The notes: a model not told the origin generated them from the sequence alone. A stretch of DNA of 16,215 nucleotides from Lachnospiraceae bacterium EP-SM-12S-S03 (GCA_020540725.1 JAJBSL010000041.1:1-16215), one strand, 5' to 3'. Counted from the stretch's first letter, positions 7,095 to 15,081 are shown. Program-made: numbers and translations.

Positions 7095-7519
7095 CTAATG
7101 CACAGAACAAGATCATCAAAAACTACAAACGGGAAATCCGATACCTTTTCCCTATTTTTACCAAAAACGAGAAAAGATTTTTTATTGACATCTGCAACAC
7201 CATTACAGATTACACAACAGATAACGAAGATTTCACCTTGGAATCTTTGACTCAGAATATTGGAGAACCCAAAGATATCGTTTCTCGTTATCTTTTGGAT
7301 ATGGATGGCGAAATACTTCGTAAATCCTTATCCCGCAACCAATATGTACGCTTTTCTTTAGTAATTATTGCTTTCGTTATAATTGCAACAAGCGCATTCA
7401 AAATAGGGACCGATTATCTTGCTTTCCTCGAAGCAACCGATGCATATATTCACCGGGAAATTATCGAAACTACGATTTACGAGGAATCAGCCACTCCCCC
7501 GGAGGATACTACGGAATAA
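7091..7519 (+). CDS. PadR-linked single-pass membrane protein, copy 1 (DUF6120-like)
   Basis: A 142-residue protein. Residues 1-80 form a soluble helical domain carrying KNYKREIRYLFPIFTKNEKR and IGEPKDIVSRYLLDM. The layout of an N-terminal helix, an acidic stretch and a GEP motif is reminiscent of the HAAS domain that follows PadR in other Firmicutes. A single membrane helix lies near 86-106, followed by a short acidic tail ending PPEDTTE. From memory this matches the clostridial DUF6120 group; no biochemical function is known to me. It starts in an ATGA overlap with padR. It is about 66% identical (94 of 142 by eye) to the next gene and identical through the GEP block, showing tandem duplication. 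Confidence 0.8.
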   Translation: MTNAQNKIIKNYKREIRYLFPIFTKNEKRFFIDICNTITDYTTDNEDFTLESLTQNIGEPKDIVSRYLLDMDGEILRKSLSRNQYVRFSLVIIAFVIIATSAFKIGTDYLAFLEATDAYIHREIIETTIYEESATPPEDTTE

Positions 7520-7573
7520 TGAATATTTTAGTGTCAAAATATAATTTCTCAAGTTTTGCAAAAGGAGTGTCTC

Positions 7574-8002
7574 ATGACTGGTACACAGAATAAAATAATC
7601 AAAAAATATAAGCGGGAAATCCGACAGTTTTTCCCTATTTTCACAAAAAATGAAAAACGTTTTTTTAATGATATCTGCAGCACCGTCTCAGATTACACAG
7701 AATCGCACACAGATTTCACTTTAGAAACTTTAATCGATGAAATAGGTGAACCAAAGGATATCGTTTCTCGTTACCTTTTGGATATGGATGGCGAAATACT
7801 TCGCAAATCCTTATTCCGCACCAAATTCGTACGTTTTGCTCTTGGAATTATTATTTTACTCACAGTTACAATTGGGCTATTCAAAATAAGAGCCGATTAT
7901 CTTACATTTATCGAAGGACGTAAGTCATATATTCATCAGGAACTTATCGAAACCATTATTCTCGAGGAGTCCGATACTCCTCCGGAAGAAACTAACCAAT
8001 AA
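7574..8002 (+). CDS. PadR-linked single-pass membrane protein, copy 2 (DUF6120-like)
   Basis: A 142-residue paralogue of the preceding gene, aligning without gaps. It has the same N-terminal helical domain with IGEPKDIVSRYLLDM, a divergent membrane helix (about 86-106) and an acidic tail ending PPEETNQ. Divergence concentrates in the membrane helix and the region after it, while the cytoplasmic block is nearly invariant. That pattern fits a conserved inner partner and a varying outer or membrane contact. AAAGGAG lies 6 nt before the ATG at 7574; an upstream in-frame start six codons earlier would place that site inside the gene. It sits 54 nt after copy 1 and 22 nt before the secreted protein. 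Confidence 0.8.
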   Translation: MTGTQNKIIKKYKREIRQFFPIFTKNEKRFFNDICSTVSDYTESHTDFTLETLIDEIGEPKDIVSRYLLDMDGEILRKSLFRTKFVRFALGIIILLTVTIGLFKIRADYLTFIEGRKSYIHQELIETIILEESDTPPEETNQ

Positions 8003-8024
8003 TACCTAATAGGAGATTTCACTT

Positions 8025-8501
8025 ATGAAAAAAATTTTTAATTATTCTTTTGTTTTTATCTTTTTGCTATCAGTATTTTTTTCACCTGTTTCAGTACACG
8101 CCAACAATTCCATTCCCTCTTCTCAGAAAGAATATCTAGAAAATGGAGATTATTTTGAAATCACTACTATTGAACACGATACTAACGACTTTTTCTCTAC
8201 TTCCAAAACAATAACAGCAGCTAGAACAGCAAAATATATAACTTCTAGTGGTACAGTTCTCTGGAGTGTTACTGTAACCGGAACATTTACTTACACCGGT
8301 TCTACTTCCAAATGTATAGCCTCCCAAGTTTCTGCAAGCTCCAATAATTCCAATTGGAAAATCGCAAGCAAAAGCAGCAGTCGCTCCGGAAGTACCGCAA
8401 GTGCCACTGCTACTGCAAAGAGATACAATGGCTCTAACGTCGTACAAACATCTACGAAAACAGTAAAGCTATCTTGTTCTAAGAACGGAACACTTTCTTA
8501 A
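8025..8501 (+). CDS. Secreted Ser/Thr-rich protein, unknown function
   Basis: A 158-residue protein with a clear Sec signal peptide (basic MKK, hydrophobic 5-20, cleavage likely after VHA at 26). The mature part of about 132 residues is very rich in Ser and Thr, with alternating hydrophobic residues (VLWSVTVTGTFTYTG, 78-92) suggesting a beta-sandwich. Its only two cysteines (97 and 151) could form a disulfide. It lacks an LPXTG sorting signal and a lipobox, so it should be released or loosely cell-associated. AGGAG lies 9 nt before the ATG. It is the last gene of the PadR operon and its only secreted product. Similar Ser/Thr-rich proteins occur in Clostridia; I cannot name a function. Confidence 0.8.
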   Translation: MKKIFNYSFVFIFLLSVFFSPVSVHANNSIPSSQKEYLENGDYFEITTIEHDTNDFFSTSKTITAARTAKYITSSGTVLWSVTVTGTFTYTGSTSKCIASQVSASSNNSNWKIASKSSSRSGSTASATATAKRYNGSNVVQTSTKTVKLSCSKNGTLS

Positions 8502-8522
8502 AAATTTTATAGCAATATAAAA

Positions 8523-8564
8523 CATCCCCCACAATCCAGACTTTCATCTGTTTTGTGGGGGATG
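8523..8564. terminator. Bidirectional terminator between converging operons
   Basis: Arms CATCCCCCACAA and TTGTGGGGGATG make a 12-bp stem around an 18-nt loop. The plus side is followed by a pyrimidine-rich CTTTCTTCTT, the minus side by TTTTATATT. It ends the PadR operon on the plus strand and lies 15 nt past the purD stop on the minus strand. Confidence 0.85.
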
Positions 8565-8579
8565 CTTTCTTCTTATCTT

Positions 8580-9851
8580 CTACGCCTCATCAATGGCTTT
8601 CCCAATATCATTTCTCTTATATTTATTCTCAAACTGAATCCATTCCGTTGCAGCGTAAGCGTTAGCTCTCGCTTCTTTTAAGTCTGCACCTTTCGCAGTT
8701 ACGCCAAGGACGCGGCCTCCGTTTGTCACGATGTTTTCACCATCAAATTTTGTTCCCGCATGGAAGCAGTAGTATCCATCGTGTTTCTTGAATTCTTCCA
8801 ATCCTGCGATTGGAAATCCTTTTTCATATTTCTCCGGATAACCTGCGGACGCAAGCACAACACAAACTGCTGCGTTATCTTCAAATTCCAGATCCACCTG
8901 ATCTAAAGTTCCGTCAATACAAGCCTCGAACACATCCACAATGTCTGTTTTCATGCGCGGAAGTACAACTTGGGTCTCCGGATCTCCAAATCTCGCATTA
9001 TATTCCAGCACCTTCGGCCCATCTTCTGTCAGCATCAATCCGAAGAAGATAATGCCTTTGAATGTTCTTCCTTCTGCTCTCATGGCATCTACTGTCGCCT
9101 GGTAAATGTATTTCTCACAGAAGTCTTCCACTTCTTTTGTGTAAAACGGACTCGGAGAAAATGTTCCCATTCCCCCTGTGTTCAACCCCTGATCTCCGTC
9201 TTTTGCACGTTTATGATCCTGTGCGGATGTCATGGTCTTGATCGTCTTTCCATCTACAAAAGTAAGAACCGATACTTCACGTCCTGTCATGAATTCTTCC
9301 ACAACCATTGTATTTCCGGACTCACCGAACTGCTTATCCAGCATGATTGTACGAACACCTTCTTTTGCTTCTTCCAATGTATTACAGATCAAAACACCTT
9401 TTCCAAGCGCAAGACCGTCTGCTTTCAATACAATCGGGAATTTTGCTGTCTCAAGATAAGCAAGCGCCTCTTCTGCATTATCAAAGTTCTCATAAGCCGC
9501 TGTCGGGATGTTATATTTCTTCATCAGGTCTTTGGAAAATGCTTTGGAACCTTCCAAAATGGCCGCCGCTTTATTTGGTCCGAACACGCGAAGTCCTTCT
9601 GCCTGAAATACATCCACGATTCCGCCTACTAATGGATCGTCCATTCCAACCACAGTAAGATCGATTTCTTTTTCCTTTGCAAATGCTGCGAGTTTTTCAA
9701 ACTCCATGGCTCCGATATTCACGCACTCTGCATATTCTGCAATTCCGGCATTTCCCGGTGCACAATATATTTTCTCTACTTTTTCACTTTGGGCAACTTT
9801 CCATGCAATCGCATGCTCTCTTCCGCCGCCGCCTACGATTAATACTTTCAT
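8580..9851 (-). CDS. purD: Phosphoribosylamine--glycine ligase PurD
   Basis: PurD (GAR synthetase) joins glycine to phosphoribosylamine with ATP, the second step of purine synthesis. The 423-residue protein starts MKVLIVGGGGREHAIAWK, the family's N-terminal signature, carries the ATP-grasp segment KADGLALGKGV (143-153) and the metal and ATP site EYNARFGDPETQ (283-294), and has the usual length. AGGAGG lies 6 nt before the ATG. It is the last gene of the purE-M-N-D operon, 19 nt after purN, and is followed by the bidirectional terminator. Confidence 0.98.
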   Translation of the reverse strand: MKVLIVGGGGREHAIAWKVAQSEKVEKIYCAPGNAGIAEYAECVNIGAMEFEKLAAFAKEKEIDLTVVGMDDPLVGGIVDVFQAEGLRVFGPNKAAAILEGSKAFSKDLMKKYNIPTAAYENFDNAEEALAYLETAKFPIVLKADGLALGKGVLICNTLEEAKEGVRTIMLDKQFGESGNTMVVEEFMTGREVSVLTFVDGKTIKTMTSAQDHKRAKDGDQGLNTGGMGTFSPSPFYTKEVEDFCEKYIYQATVDAMRAEGRTFKGIIFFGLMLTEDGPKVLEYNARFGDPETQVVLPRMKTDIVDVFEACIDGTLDQVDLEFEDNAAVCVVLASAGYPEKYEKGFPIAGLEEFKKHDGYYCFHAGTKFDGENIVTNGGRVLGVTAKGADLKEARANAYAATEWIQFENKYKRNDIGKAIDEA

Positions 9852-9870
9852 TTCCGTCCTCCTATATTTC

Positions 9871-10500
9871 TTAAGACTCGACTATGTGAACCTGTCCGTC
9901 TTTCACTTTGATTTTCTCGTTAGCAATGAGATCGATGGCCTCCGGAAGAATCTTCCATTCTGCCTGCTCCATCACACGTCTTTGCAGAACTTCCGGTGTA
10001 TCTCCCGGTTCCACATTGACTGCTTTCTGCAAAATGATCGGCCCCGTATCCGTTCCTTCATCCACAAAATGCACAGTAGCTCCCACTACTTTCACACCTC
10101 GTTTCAAGGCCGCCTCATGCACCTTCAATCCGTAATAACCGGTTCCGCAAAATGCCGGGATAAGAGATGGATGAATATTAATCATACGATTCTCATACTG
10201 CCGGATCATTTTCTCCGGTATTACAACTAAGAACCCTGCCAATACAACCAAATCCGGATTCAGTTCGTTAAGCGCACAAAGGAAAGCATCATTAAATGCT
10301 TCCCTTGTATCGTAATCCTTCGGTGAAATACACATTCCCGGAATGCCGTGATTTTGCGCACGCTCCAACGCATAGGCATTTCGGTTATTGCTGATCACAC
10401 CGATGATCTCCGTATTTGTAATTGTATTAGACTCTACTGCGTCGATAATTGCCTGAAGGTTTGTTCCACCTCCGGATACTAATACAACAACTTTTAGCAT
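9871..10500 (-). CDS. purN: Phosphoribosylglycinamide formyltransferase PurN
   Basis: PurN transfers a formyl group from 10-formyltetrahydrofolate to GAR, the third purine step. The 209-residue product has the phosphate loop SGGGTNLQA (9-17), catalytic Asn108 and His110 in MINIHPSLIPAF (106-117), and Asp151 in DEGTDTGPII. Length is typical. AAAGGAG precedes the ATG, and the start overlaps the end of purM by 7 nt, so translation is coupled. Confidence 0.97.
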   Translation of the reverse strand: MLKVVVLVSGGGTNLQAIIDAVESNTITNTEIIGVISNNRNAYALERAQNHGIPGMCISPKDYDTREAFNDAFLCALNELNPDLVVLAGFLVVIPEKMIRQYENRMINIHPSLIPAFCGTGYYGLKVHEAALKRGVKVVGATVHFVDEGTDTGPIILQKAVNVEPGDTPEVLQRRVMEQAEWKILPEAIDLIANEKIKVKDGQVHIVES

Positions 10501-11519
10501 AATGTAACTCCTTTGTCACCTTCTTCAATATGGCCAACGACATAACATTCATCTCCGGCTGCTTTGATAGCTTCCATTGTCTGTTCTACATCTTTTTCCT
10601 CTACAGCTACAATCATTCCCAATCCCATATTAAATGTGTTATACATCATTTCTTCCGCGATATCGCCTTTCTTTGCCATCATATCAAAGATCGGAGGAAC
10701 CGGATAGCTGTCTTTCTTCACAACCGCATGGGTTCCTTCTTTTAACATTCTTGGAATGTTCTCGTAGAAACCGCCGCCTGTGATATGACTGCACGCCTTT
10801 ACTGTCACACCTGCATTTTTGATGCTCTTCAATGCTTTTACATAGATTCTTGTTGGAGCAAGAAGCGCTTCGCCAAGTGTTTTGCCAAGCTCGTCATAAT
10901 ATGTATCGAGAGATTCTTTTGTCATCTCAAATACTTTTCTTACAAGAGAAAATCCGTTGCTGTGTACTCCGGATGACGCCATACCAATGAGCACGTCTCC
11001 TGTTTTCAGATTCTCGCCTGTGATCATATCTTTCTTATCACATACGCCGACCGCAAATCCTGCAAGGTCATAATCATCTTCCGGCATAAGTCCCGGATGT
11101 TCTGCCGTCTCGCCGCCAATCAAAGCAGCCTCAGACTGTAAGCATCCTTCCGCCACACCTTTTACAATGTCGGCAATTTTCTCCGGATAGTTCTTGCCGC
11201 ATGCAATGTAATCGAGGAAGAATAATGGTTCTCCACCTGCACATGCAATATCATTCACACACATCGCAACTGCATCGATACCAATCGTGTCATGCTTGTC
11301 CATGATCATGGCAAGTTTTACCTTCGTTCCACACCCGTCTGTACCGGATAATAAAACAGGCTCTTCCATTTCTTTGATCTTTGCAAGAGAAAATGCTCCT
11401 GAAAATCCGCCTAAACCTCCAAGGACTTCCGGACGCATTGTCTTCTTCACATGTTCCTTCATCAATTCTACTGATCTGTAACCGGCTTCAATATCAACGC
11501 CTGCTTTCTTGTAATCCAT
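10494..11519 (-). CDS. purM: Phosphoribosylformylglycinamidine cyclo-ligase PurM
   Basis: PurM (AIR synthetase) closes the imidazole ring with ATP. The 341-residue protein shows LLSGTDGCGTKVK (56-68), GGETAEHPG (135-143) and HITGGGFYENIPR (245-257), all diagnostic. The ATG at 11519 is chosen because GGAGG sits 7 nt upstream; an ATG six codons further up would place that site inside the gene. It lies 32 nt after purE and overlaps purN. Confidence 0.97.
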   Translation of the reverse strand: MDYKKAGVDIEAGYRSVELMKEHVKKTMRPEVLGGLGGFSGAFSLAKIKEMEEPVLLSGTDGCGTKVKLAMIMDKHDTIGIDAVAMCVNDIACAGGEPLFFLDYIACGKNYPEKIADIVKGVAEGCLQSEAALIGGETAEHPGLMPEDDYDLAGFAVGVCDKKDMITGENLKTGDVLIGMASSGVHSNGFSLVRKVFEMTKESLDTYYDELGKTLGEALLAPTRIYVKALKSIKNAGVTVKACSHITGGGFYENIPRMLKEGTHAVVKKDSYPVPPIFDMMAKKGDIAEEMMYNTFNMGLGMIVAVEEKDVEQTMEAIKAAGDECYVVGHIEEGDKGVTLC

Positions 11520-11551
11520 AACGAATCCTCCACTCATCTTTACTCTTATGT

Positions 11552-12061
11552 TTATTTATTCAGATATGCCTCGTAGCCAACTTCAGCCAGTCTGTCTGCT
11601 TTTGCCTGCACAGCCTGTCTCATTTCTTCTCTGTAGTCTTTCAACTTATTCAGTAATTCTTCGTCAGAACTTGCAAGAATCTTCATTGCAAGAAGCGCTG
11701 CGTTCATTGCTCCGTCAACGGCAACCGTTGCTACCGGAACCCCCGGCGGCATCTGCATAATGGAAAATACCGCATCCATTCCGTCCAGATTTTTCCCGGA
11801 AAGCGGAACTCCGATTACCGGAAGTGCAAATAAAGCTGCACACATTCCCGGAAGGGCTGCTGCCATCCCCGCTCCTGCGATCATTACTTTTACTCCACGG
11901 TCTTCTGCACTTCTGCACCAGTCGATCAGTTCATCCGGTTCTCTGTGAGCAGAGATGATCGTCATCTCATAGTCCACTCCGAATTTCTCAAGTGTCGCTG
12001 CAGCTTTGCTCATCACTTTCAGATCTGAGTCACTACCCATTACAATTCCTACTCTTGGCAT
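11552..12061 (-). CDS. purE: N5-carboxyaminoimidazole ribonucleotide mutase PurE
   Basis: PurE acts at the carboxylation step giving CAIR. The 169-residue protein carries MGSDSDLKVM (8-17), SAHREP with His39 (37-42), the GVPLSGKNLDG loop and MPPGVPVATVAVDGA, all class I PurE motifs. Class I enzymes normally depend on PurK, which is not next to this gene, so purK is elsewhere or absent. GAAGGGAG precedes the ATG. It is the first gene of the operon, with a near-consensus promoter and an inverted repeat upstream. Enzymes for the other steps are outside the window. Confidence 0.97.
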   Translation of the reverse strand: MPRVGIVMGSDSDLKVMSKAAATLEKFGVDYEMTIISAHREPDELIDWCRSAEDRGVKVMIAGAGMAAALPGMCAALFALPVIGVPLSGKNLDGMDAVFSIMQMPPGVPVATVAVDGAMNAALLAMKILASSDEELLNKLKDYREEMRQAVQAKADRLAEVGYEAYLNK

Positions 12062-12086
12062 AGAATTCTCCCTTCTTGATATAAAG

Positions 12087-12129
12087 TATTTATAAGTTAC
12101 ATCAATAAATCTCTTTTATTTATAAGTTA
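12087..12129. repeat. Two 13-bp direct repeats in the purE leader
   Basis: TATTTATAAGTTA occurs exactly at 12087-12099 and 12117-12129, a 30-bp period or about three helical turns. They lie between the purE -10 box and its ribosome site. They could bind a protein on one face of DNA or act in the leader RNA; no known regulator is recognised. Confidence 0.6.
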
Positions 12130-12158
12130 ATTTTACTAATCCGGAGCATGTATGTCAA
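12130..12158 (-). promoter_or_regulatory. Sigma-A promoter of purEMND
   Basis: On the minus strand TTGACA (12153-12158), a 17-nt spacer and TAAAAT (12130-12135). Transcription should begin near 12123, leaving a leader of about 60 nt before purE. Confidence 0.78.
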
Positions 12159-12176
12159 CTACTCTGCTCCGGATTA
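12137..12176. promoter_or_regulatory. Long inverted repeat enclosing the purE -35 box
   Basis: Perfect 12-bp arms TAATCCGGAGCA (12137-12148) and its complement (12165-12176) flank 16 bp. One arm fills the -35/-10 spacer, the other lies upstream of -35, and the -35 box is in the centre. Neither strand has a U-tract after it, so an operator fits better than a terminator for the upstream gene, although RNA from that gene could fold here. Confidence 0.65.
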
Positions 12177-12199
12177 CTGATTATAATTACTTATAAGGA

Positions 12200-14251
12200 T
12201 TAATTCAATTCTTTGAAAGGTTCGTTCAGTTCTTCTGTTCCCGGCACAACAAATTTGCCGTCCTCAAGGATCATAAGCTTCTCTCTGTCTTTTGTGATCA
12301 CACTGATTTCCCTCAGTTCTTCATAAGGGAGCGTAATATCTGTGTGACACTGGAAATAAGCTTTGCTCACATCTTCTCTTCTCAAAACAGAAACTTCATT
12401 ATCTCTTGCCACGATTTCTTTGCCATCCGGATTGTAGACTTTCACATCTTCACTCCAACTATAGCACGTATCACCAACAGCAAAGTGCGGCCCCATCTTC
12501 TCTGCGATCAAAATCGGAAGCTTATCTTCAATTCCATATTTCTGTGCCATCACATAGGCTGTCGTATTCGTTCCAATGGCAAACTCACCAATCGGAAGTG
12601 TATCGTGATTGTATAAAACGTTGCTGAACACGTATTTTTTATTCTCTTCCTCGTTCTCAAAATTCGTACAAGTATAATCTTTGATCATACCATCTTCAAA
12701 TGTGACTTCTAAGTTCTGATACTGCAGTTCATGCAAGAACACCTTACTTACGTGCAATGTTCCGTTTGTTCCTTTCAGAACCGGAGAAGTAAACACTTCC
12801 CCTACCGGAATATTGCAGTCTGCCACACAGTTTTCAAAAATCGTCTCTTTGGACGGATCTTGCAGCTTGTAAAGCTGAATATCTAAATTCGTCCGATTCC
12901 CATCTTTTCCTTCAACATGGACATATTCTCCCCGATCCAGTACATCGATGATATGCTGTTGGATCTTTCCATAGAGATTGGAGTCCAATGTATTGATCTT
13001 AATGACTTCGTTGAAGATTTCCTCATACCGCTCCCCGATGGAAGGCAGCGGATAAGAAATGATCGTAAATCCTCTCTCATCTCCCGGAATGTATTCGTTG
13101 GTCATCTGGCCCGCCTTACCACCATACAGTACCTCTAGTTGTTCCTGTTTCTTTGTAAAGCTTACATTTTCCGGTTTGCTTACCGGTGCGAAAGGAATAT
13201 CGCCAAACGCTTCCAATACCGCCGGACCTGCCAGACCTCTGGCCAGTTCTTTGTGATTTTCATATGTGCTCTTCATCACTTCCAACTTACGTTCCACAAA
13301 TTTCTTATCCAGGAACAACCCCTGGTCTAAACGGTGATCATATTCGTATTGGCTGTTCGCTGTTCCTCCATAATATCCGGTTCTGTTCTTGCCTTTTGTA
13401 AGCACGCTGACAGAATTACGGAAAATGACCGGTTTTAATCCCATCTTTTCAAAATTCTCAATGGATTTTCTGATCACACGCTCAAATCCAAGTAAATAGC
13501 GGATATTAACCGTTTTCTTTTTCGATAAATCTTTTCTTCCATTGACAAAACACATCCGGTAGCCTTCTGTATAGGTATCTGCCATTTTACAAATCACCTC
13601 TTCCGAAAGCCGGTTCAGGTGCATTGCTGTTTTACGCTCATTATCCGAAACATATTCTCCATAATCATAGAGATAACTCAAATCCGACAGATCGCTGTTC
13701 ATAATGATTCTTGTTGCAAAATCACAATCAGGATCTATCTGCTCTTTGACTCTGTCTGCTACAAACACATCCGCATAGTCGCTTGCATACCAGTATACGA
13801 TTTCCTTCAGTTCCTCATACGGCGGCTCTTCCTCTGTCTCAAAACAGTTGTAGATTTCAATAAAAAGTTCATTGCATACAGTAAGGTACAGATCTTTTTT
13901 CTCAAATGCGTAAATGATCTCGCCACGTATTTCCGTATAAAGAAAACTTAAAAGTTTACCATACTCTTCACCCATCATGCATACTGCGTAAGCCGGATTT
14001 GCATAACTATGCTCATATTGATCTATAAGAATATCTGCATACAGTTTTTTATTCTCTTCTTTTTTCTCTTCTTCCGAAAGACTTGCAAAACTTCCATCTT
14101 CAATCATGTTCCGTACTCTGTCTATCTCTAAAATAAACTCAGCAGTTTTACGGAAAAATCCTCTGTATTTTTCACTTACCGTCTCTTCTGTTTTCATTCT
14201 CGCAATCCGATCAATCGCAAGTTCGTAACGCTCCTTAATCTGTTCTGTCAT
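12200..14251 (-). CDS. M29-like metalloaminopeptidase with a long N-terminal extension
   Basis: A 683-residue protein whose C-terminal part matches family M29 (AmpS/aminopeptidase T). Candidate metal and catalytic residues occur in family order: Glu485 (PVGEVFTSP), Glu556 (IGEFAIGTN), His589 (EKMGPHFAVG), Tyr597, His636 and Asp638 (HTDIT). M29 enzymes are usually about 410 residues. Here about 270 extra N-terminal residues are acidic and mostly helical, with no signal peptide or recognised domain. The enzyme should be cytosolic and remove N-terminal residues from peptides. GGAGGT lies about 10 nt before the ATG, which is 1 nt after the stop of the preceding gene, so it is co-transcribed with vanZ and pyrE. 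No terminator is visible after it. Confidence 0.85.
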   Translation of the reverse strand: MTEQIKERYELAIDRIARMKTEETVSEKYRGFFRKTAEFILEIDRVRNMIEDGSFASLSEEEKKEENKKLYADILIDQYEHSYANPAYAVCMMGEEYGKLLSFLYTEIRGEIIYAFEKKDLYLTVCNELFIEIYNCFETEEEPPYEELKEIVYWYASDYADVFVADRVKEQIDPDCDFATRIIMNSDLSDLSYLYDYGEYVSDNERKTAMHLNRLSEEVICKMADTYTEGYRMCFVNGRKDLSKKKTVNIRYLLGFERVIRKSIENFEKMGLKPVIFRNSVSVLTKGKNRTGYYGGTANSQYEYDHRLDQGLFLDKKFVERKLEVMKSTYENHKELARGLAGPAVLEAFGDIPFAPVSKPENVSFTKKQEQLEVLYGGKAGQMTNEYIPGDERGFTIISYPLPSIGERYEEIFNEVIKINTLDSNLYGKIQQHIIDVLDRGEYVHVEGKDGNRTNLDIQLYKLQDPSKETIFENCVADCNIPVGEVFTSPVLKGTNGTLHVSKVFLHELQYQNLEVTFEDGMIKDYTCTNFENEEENKKYVFSNVLYNHDTLPIGEFAIGTNTTAYVMAQKYGIEDKLPILIAEKMGPHFAVGDTCYSWSEDVKVYNPDGKEIVARDNEVSVLRREDVSKAYFQCHTDITLPYEELREISVITKDREKLMILEDGKFVVPGTEELNEPFKELN

Positions 14252-14252
14252 T

Positions 14253-14618
14253 TTAGAAAATACCTCCTAAAAAGAATATCAATAAACTCATCAACAAAAA
14301 TATATTTAATCCCACCCCGATCTTACAGGTAAGGTAATTCTTTTCTCTCTCTTTAAATCCTTTTACCGCTGTTACAATCCCAACAACCGTAAAAATCATG
14401 GCGCTGATTCCAAAACCTCCGATAAATCCGGCAGCTTTCCCTTTCAGCACATACGTAATTCCTACAAGAAGAAAGATGACACAGGCAATGATCCCTGCAA
14501 TACTACAGGACACTACACCCCTTCTTGCCTGCTTGCGCTTCGTCTGACCATATTTCGTCCCTTGTCTCCGCTTCTGCTCTTTTCTCCTTCCTCTCTCCTT
14601 ATCTTTTTCTTTTCGCAT
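14253..14618 (-). CDS. Basic-headed three-helix membrane protein (DUF6142-like)
   Basis: A 121-residue protein. Residues 1-33 are extremely basic (18 Lys or Arg) and should be cytoplasmic; three membrane helices follow (about 35-58, 62-86, 97-118). Similar Lachnospiraceae proteins are, from memory, grouped as DUF6142; no function is known to me. GGAGAAG lies close before the ATG, and the start overlaps the 3' end of vanZ by 20 nt, both frames being Lys/Arg-rich there. The basic head could contact nucleic acid or the membrane surface. Confidence 0.8.
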   Translation of the reverse strand: MRKEKDKERGRRKEQKRRQGTKYGQTKRKQARRGVVSCSIAGIIACVIFLLVGITYVLKGKAAGFIGGFGISAMIFTVVGIVTAVKGFKEREKNYLTCKIGVGLNIFLLMSLLIFFLGGIF

Positions 14619-15066
14619 GTCTTCTCCTCACAGTATTGCATATTACAAATAAAATATATCCTAAAATTCCGCCAATTGTATTCAGCAGCAAATCATCCAC
14701 ATCAAAACTCCCGACTTTTGTAATCAACTGAAATACTTCGACGCAAAAACTGATTCCAAAACCGTAAAATGCAGTTGTCAAAAAGCTTCTGTATTTGCTT
14801 GCCATCGGCATAAAAAAGCCGAACGGTACAAATACAGCCACATTTCCCAAAAGATTATGAACAACCGCCCTCATCCCAAGCTGAGCGCGGTACGTCCAGA
14901 ATCTTTTAATCTCTTTGAACAATACAAGATTATAATGGTACTCTCGCATTTCACCACTTCGGCCATACCAGTCTGAAAGAAGAAGAAAGTAAAAAATGAA
15001 TAAAATATACAACACAAACAGCACTTTGCCAAGCACTCGCATCCTCTTTTTGGTCTTAGCTTTCAA
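14599..15066 (-). CDS. VanZ family membrane protein, TTG start
   Basis: A 155-residue VanZ-like protein with helices near 11-30, 70-90, 96-115 and 128-145. Family motifs are NLLGNVAVFVPFG (71-83) and CVEVFQLITKVGSFDVDDLL (108-127), the conserved acidic region. VanZ of Tn1546 gives low-level teicoplanin resistance, but chromosomal relatives in Clostridia are widespread and mostly uncharacterised; there are no vanHAX genes here, so resistance should not be assumed. The start is TTG at 15066, supported by GAAGGGA 7 nt upstream; the first ATG, eight codons later, has no site. It lies 15 nt after the 49-residue peptide gene. Confidence 0.9.
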   Translation of the reverse strand: MKAKTKKRMRVLGKVLFVLYILFIFYFLLLSDWYGRSGEMREYHYNLVLFKEIKRFWTYRAQLGMRAVVHNLLGNVAVFVPFGFFMPMASKYRSFLTTAFYGFGISFCVEVFQLITKVGSFDVDDLLLNTIGGILGYILFVICNTVRRRHAKRKR

Positions 15067-15081
15067 ACCAGTATCCCTTCT

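Noticed and set aside
8136..8447. Minus-strand 103-codon frame opposite the secreted protein
   Set aside because: Composition (Cys/Ser/Gly runs) mirrors the Ser/Thr-rich gene; no start signal. The signal peptide and operon position support the plus-strand gene.
8970..9632. A 220-codon plus-strand frame opposite purD
   Set aside because: purD is certain on the other strand; the frame is Cys/His/Phe-rich low-quality sequence without a ribosome site.
14599..15066. Glycopeptide resistance cluster
   Set aside because: Only a VanZ-like gene is present; vanH, vanA, vanX and vanRS are absent in the window.
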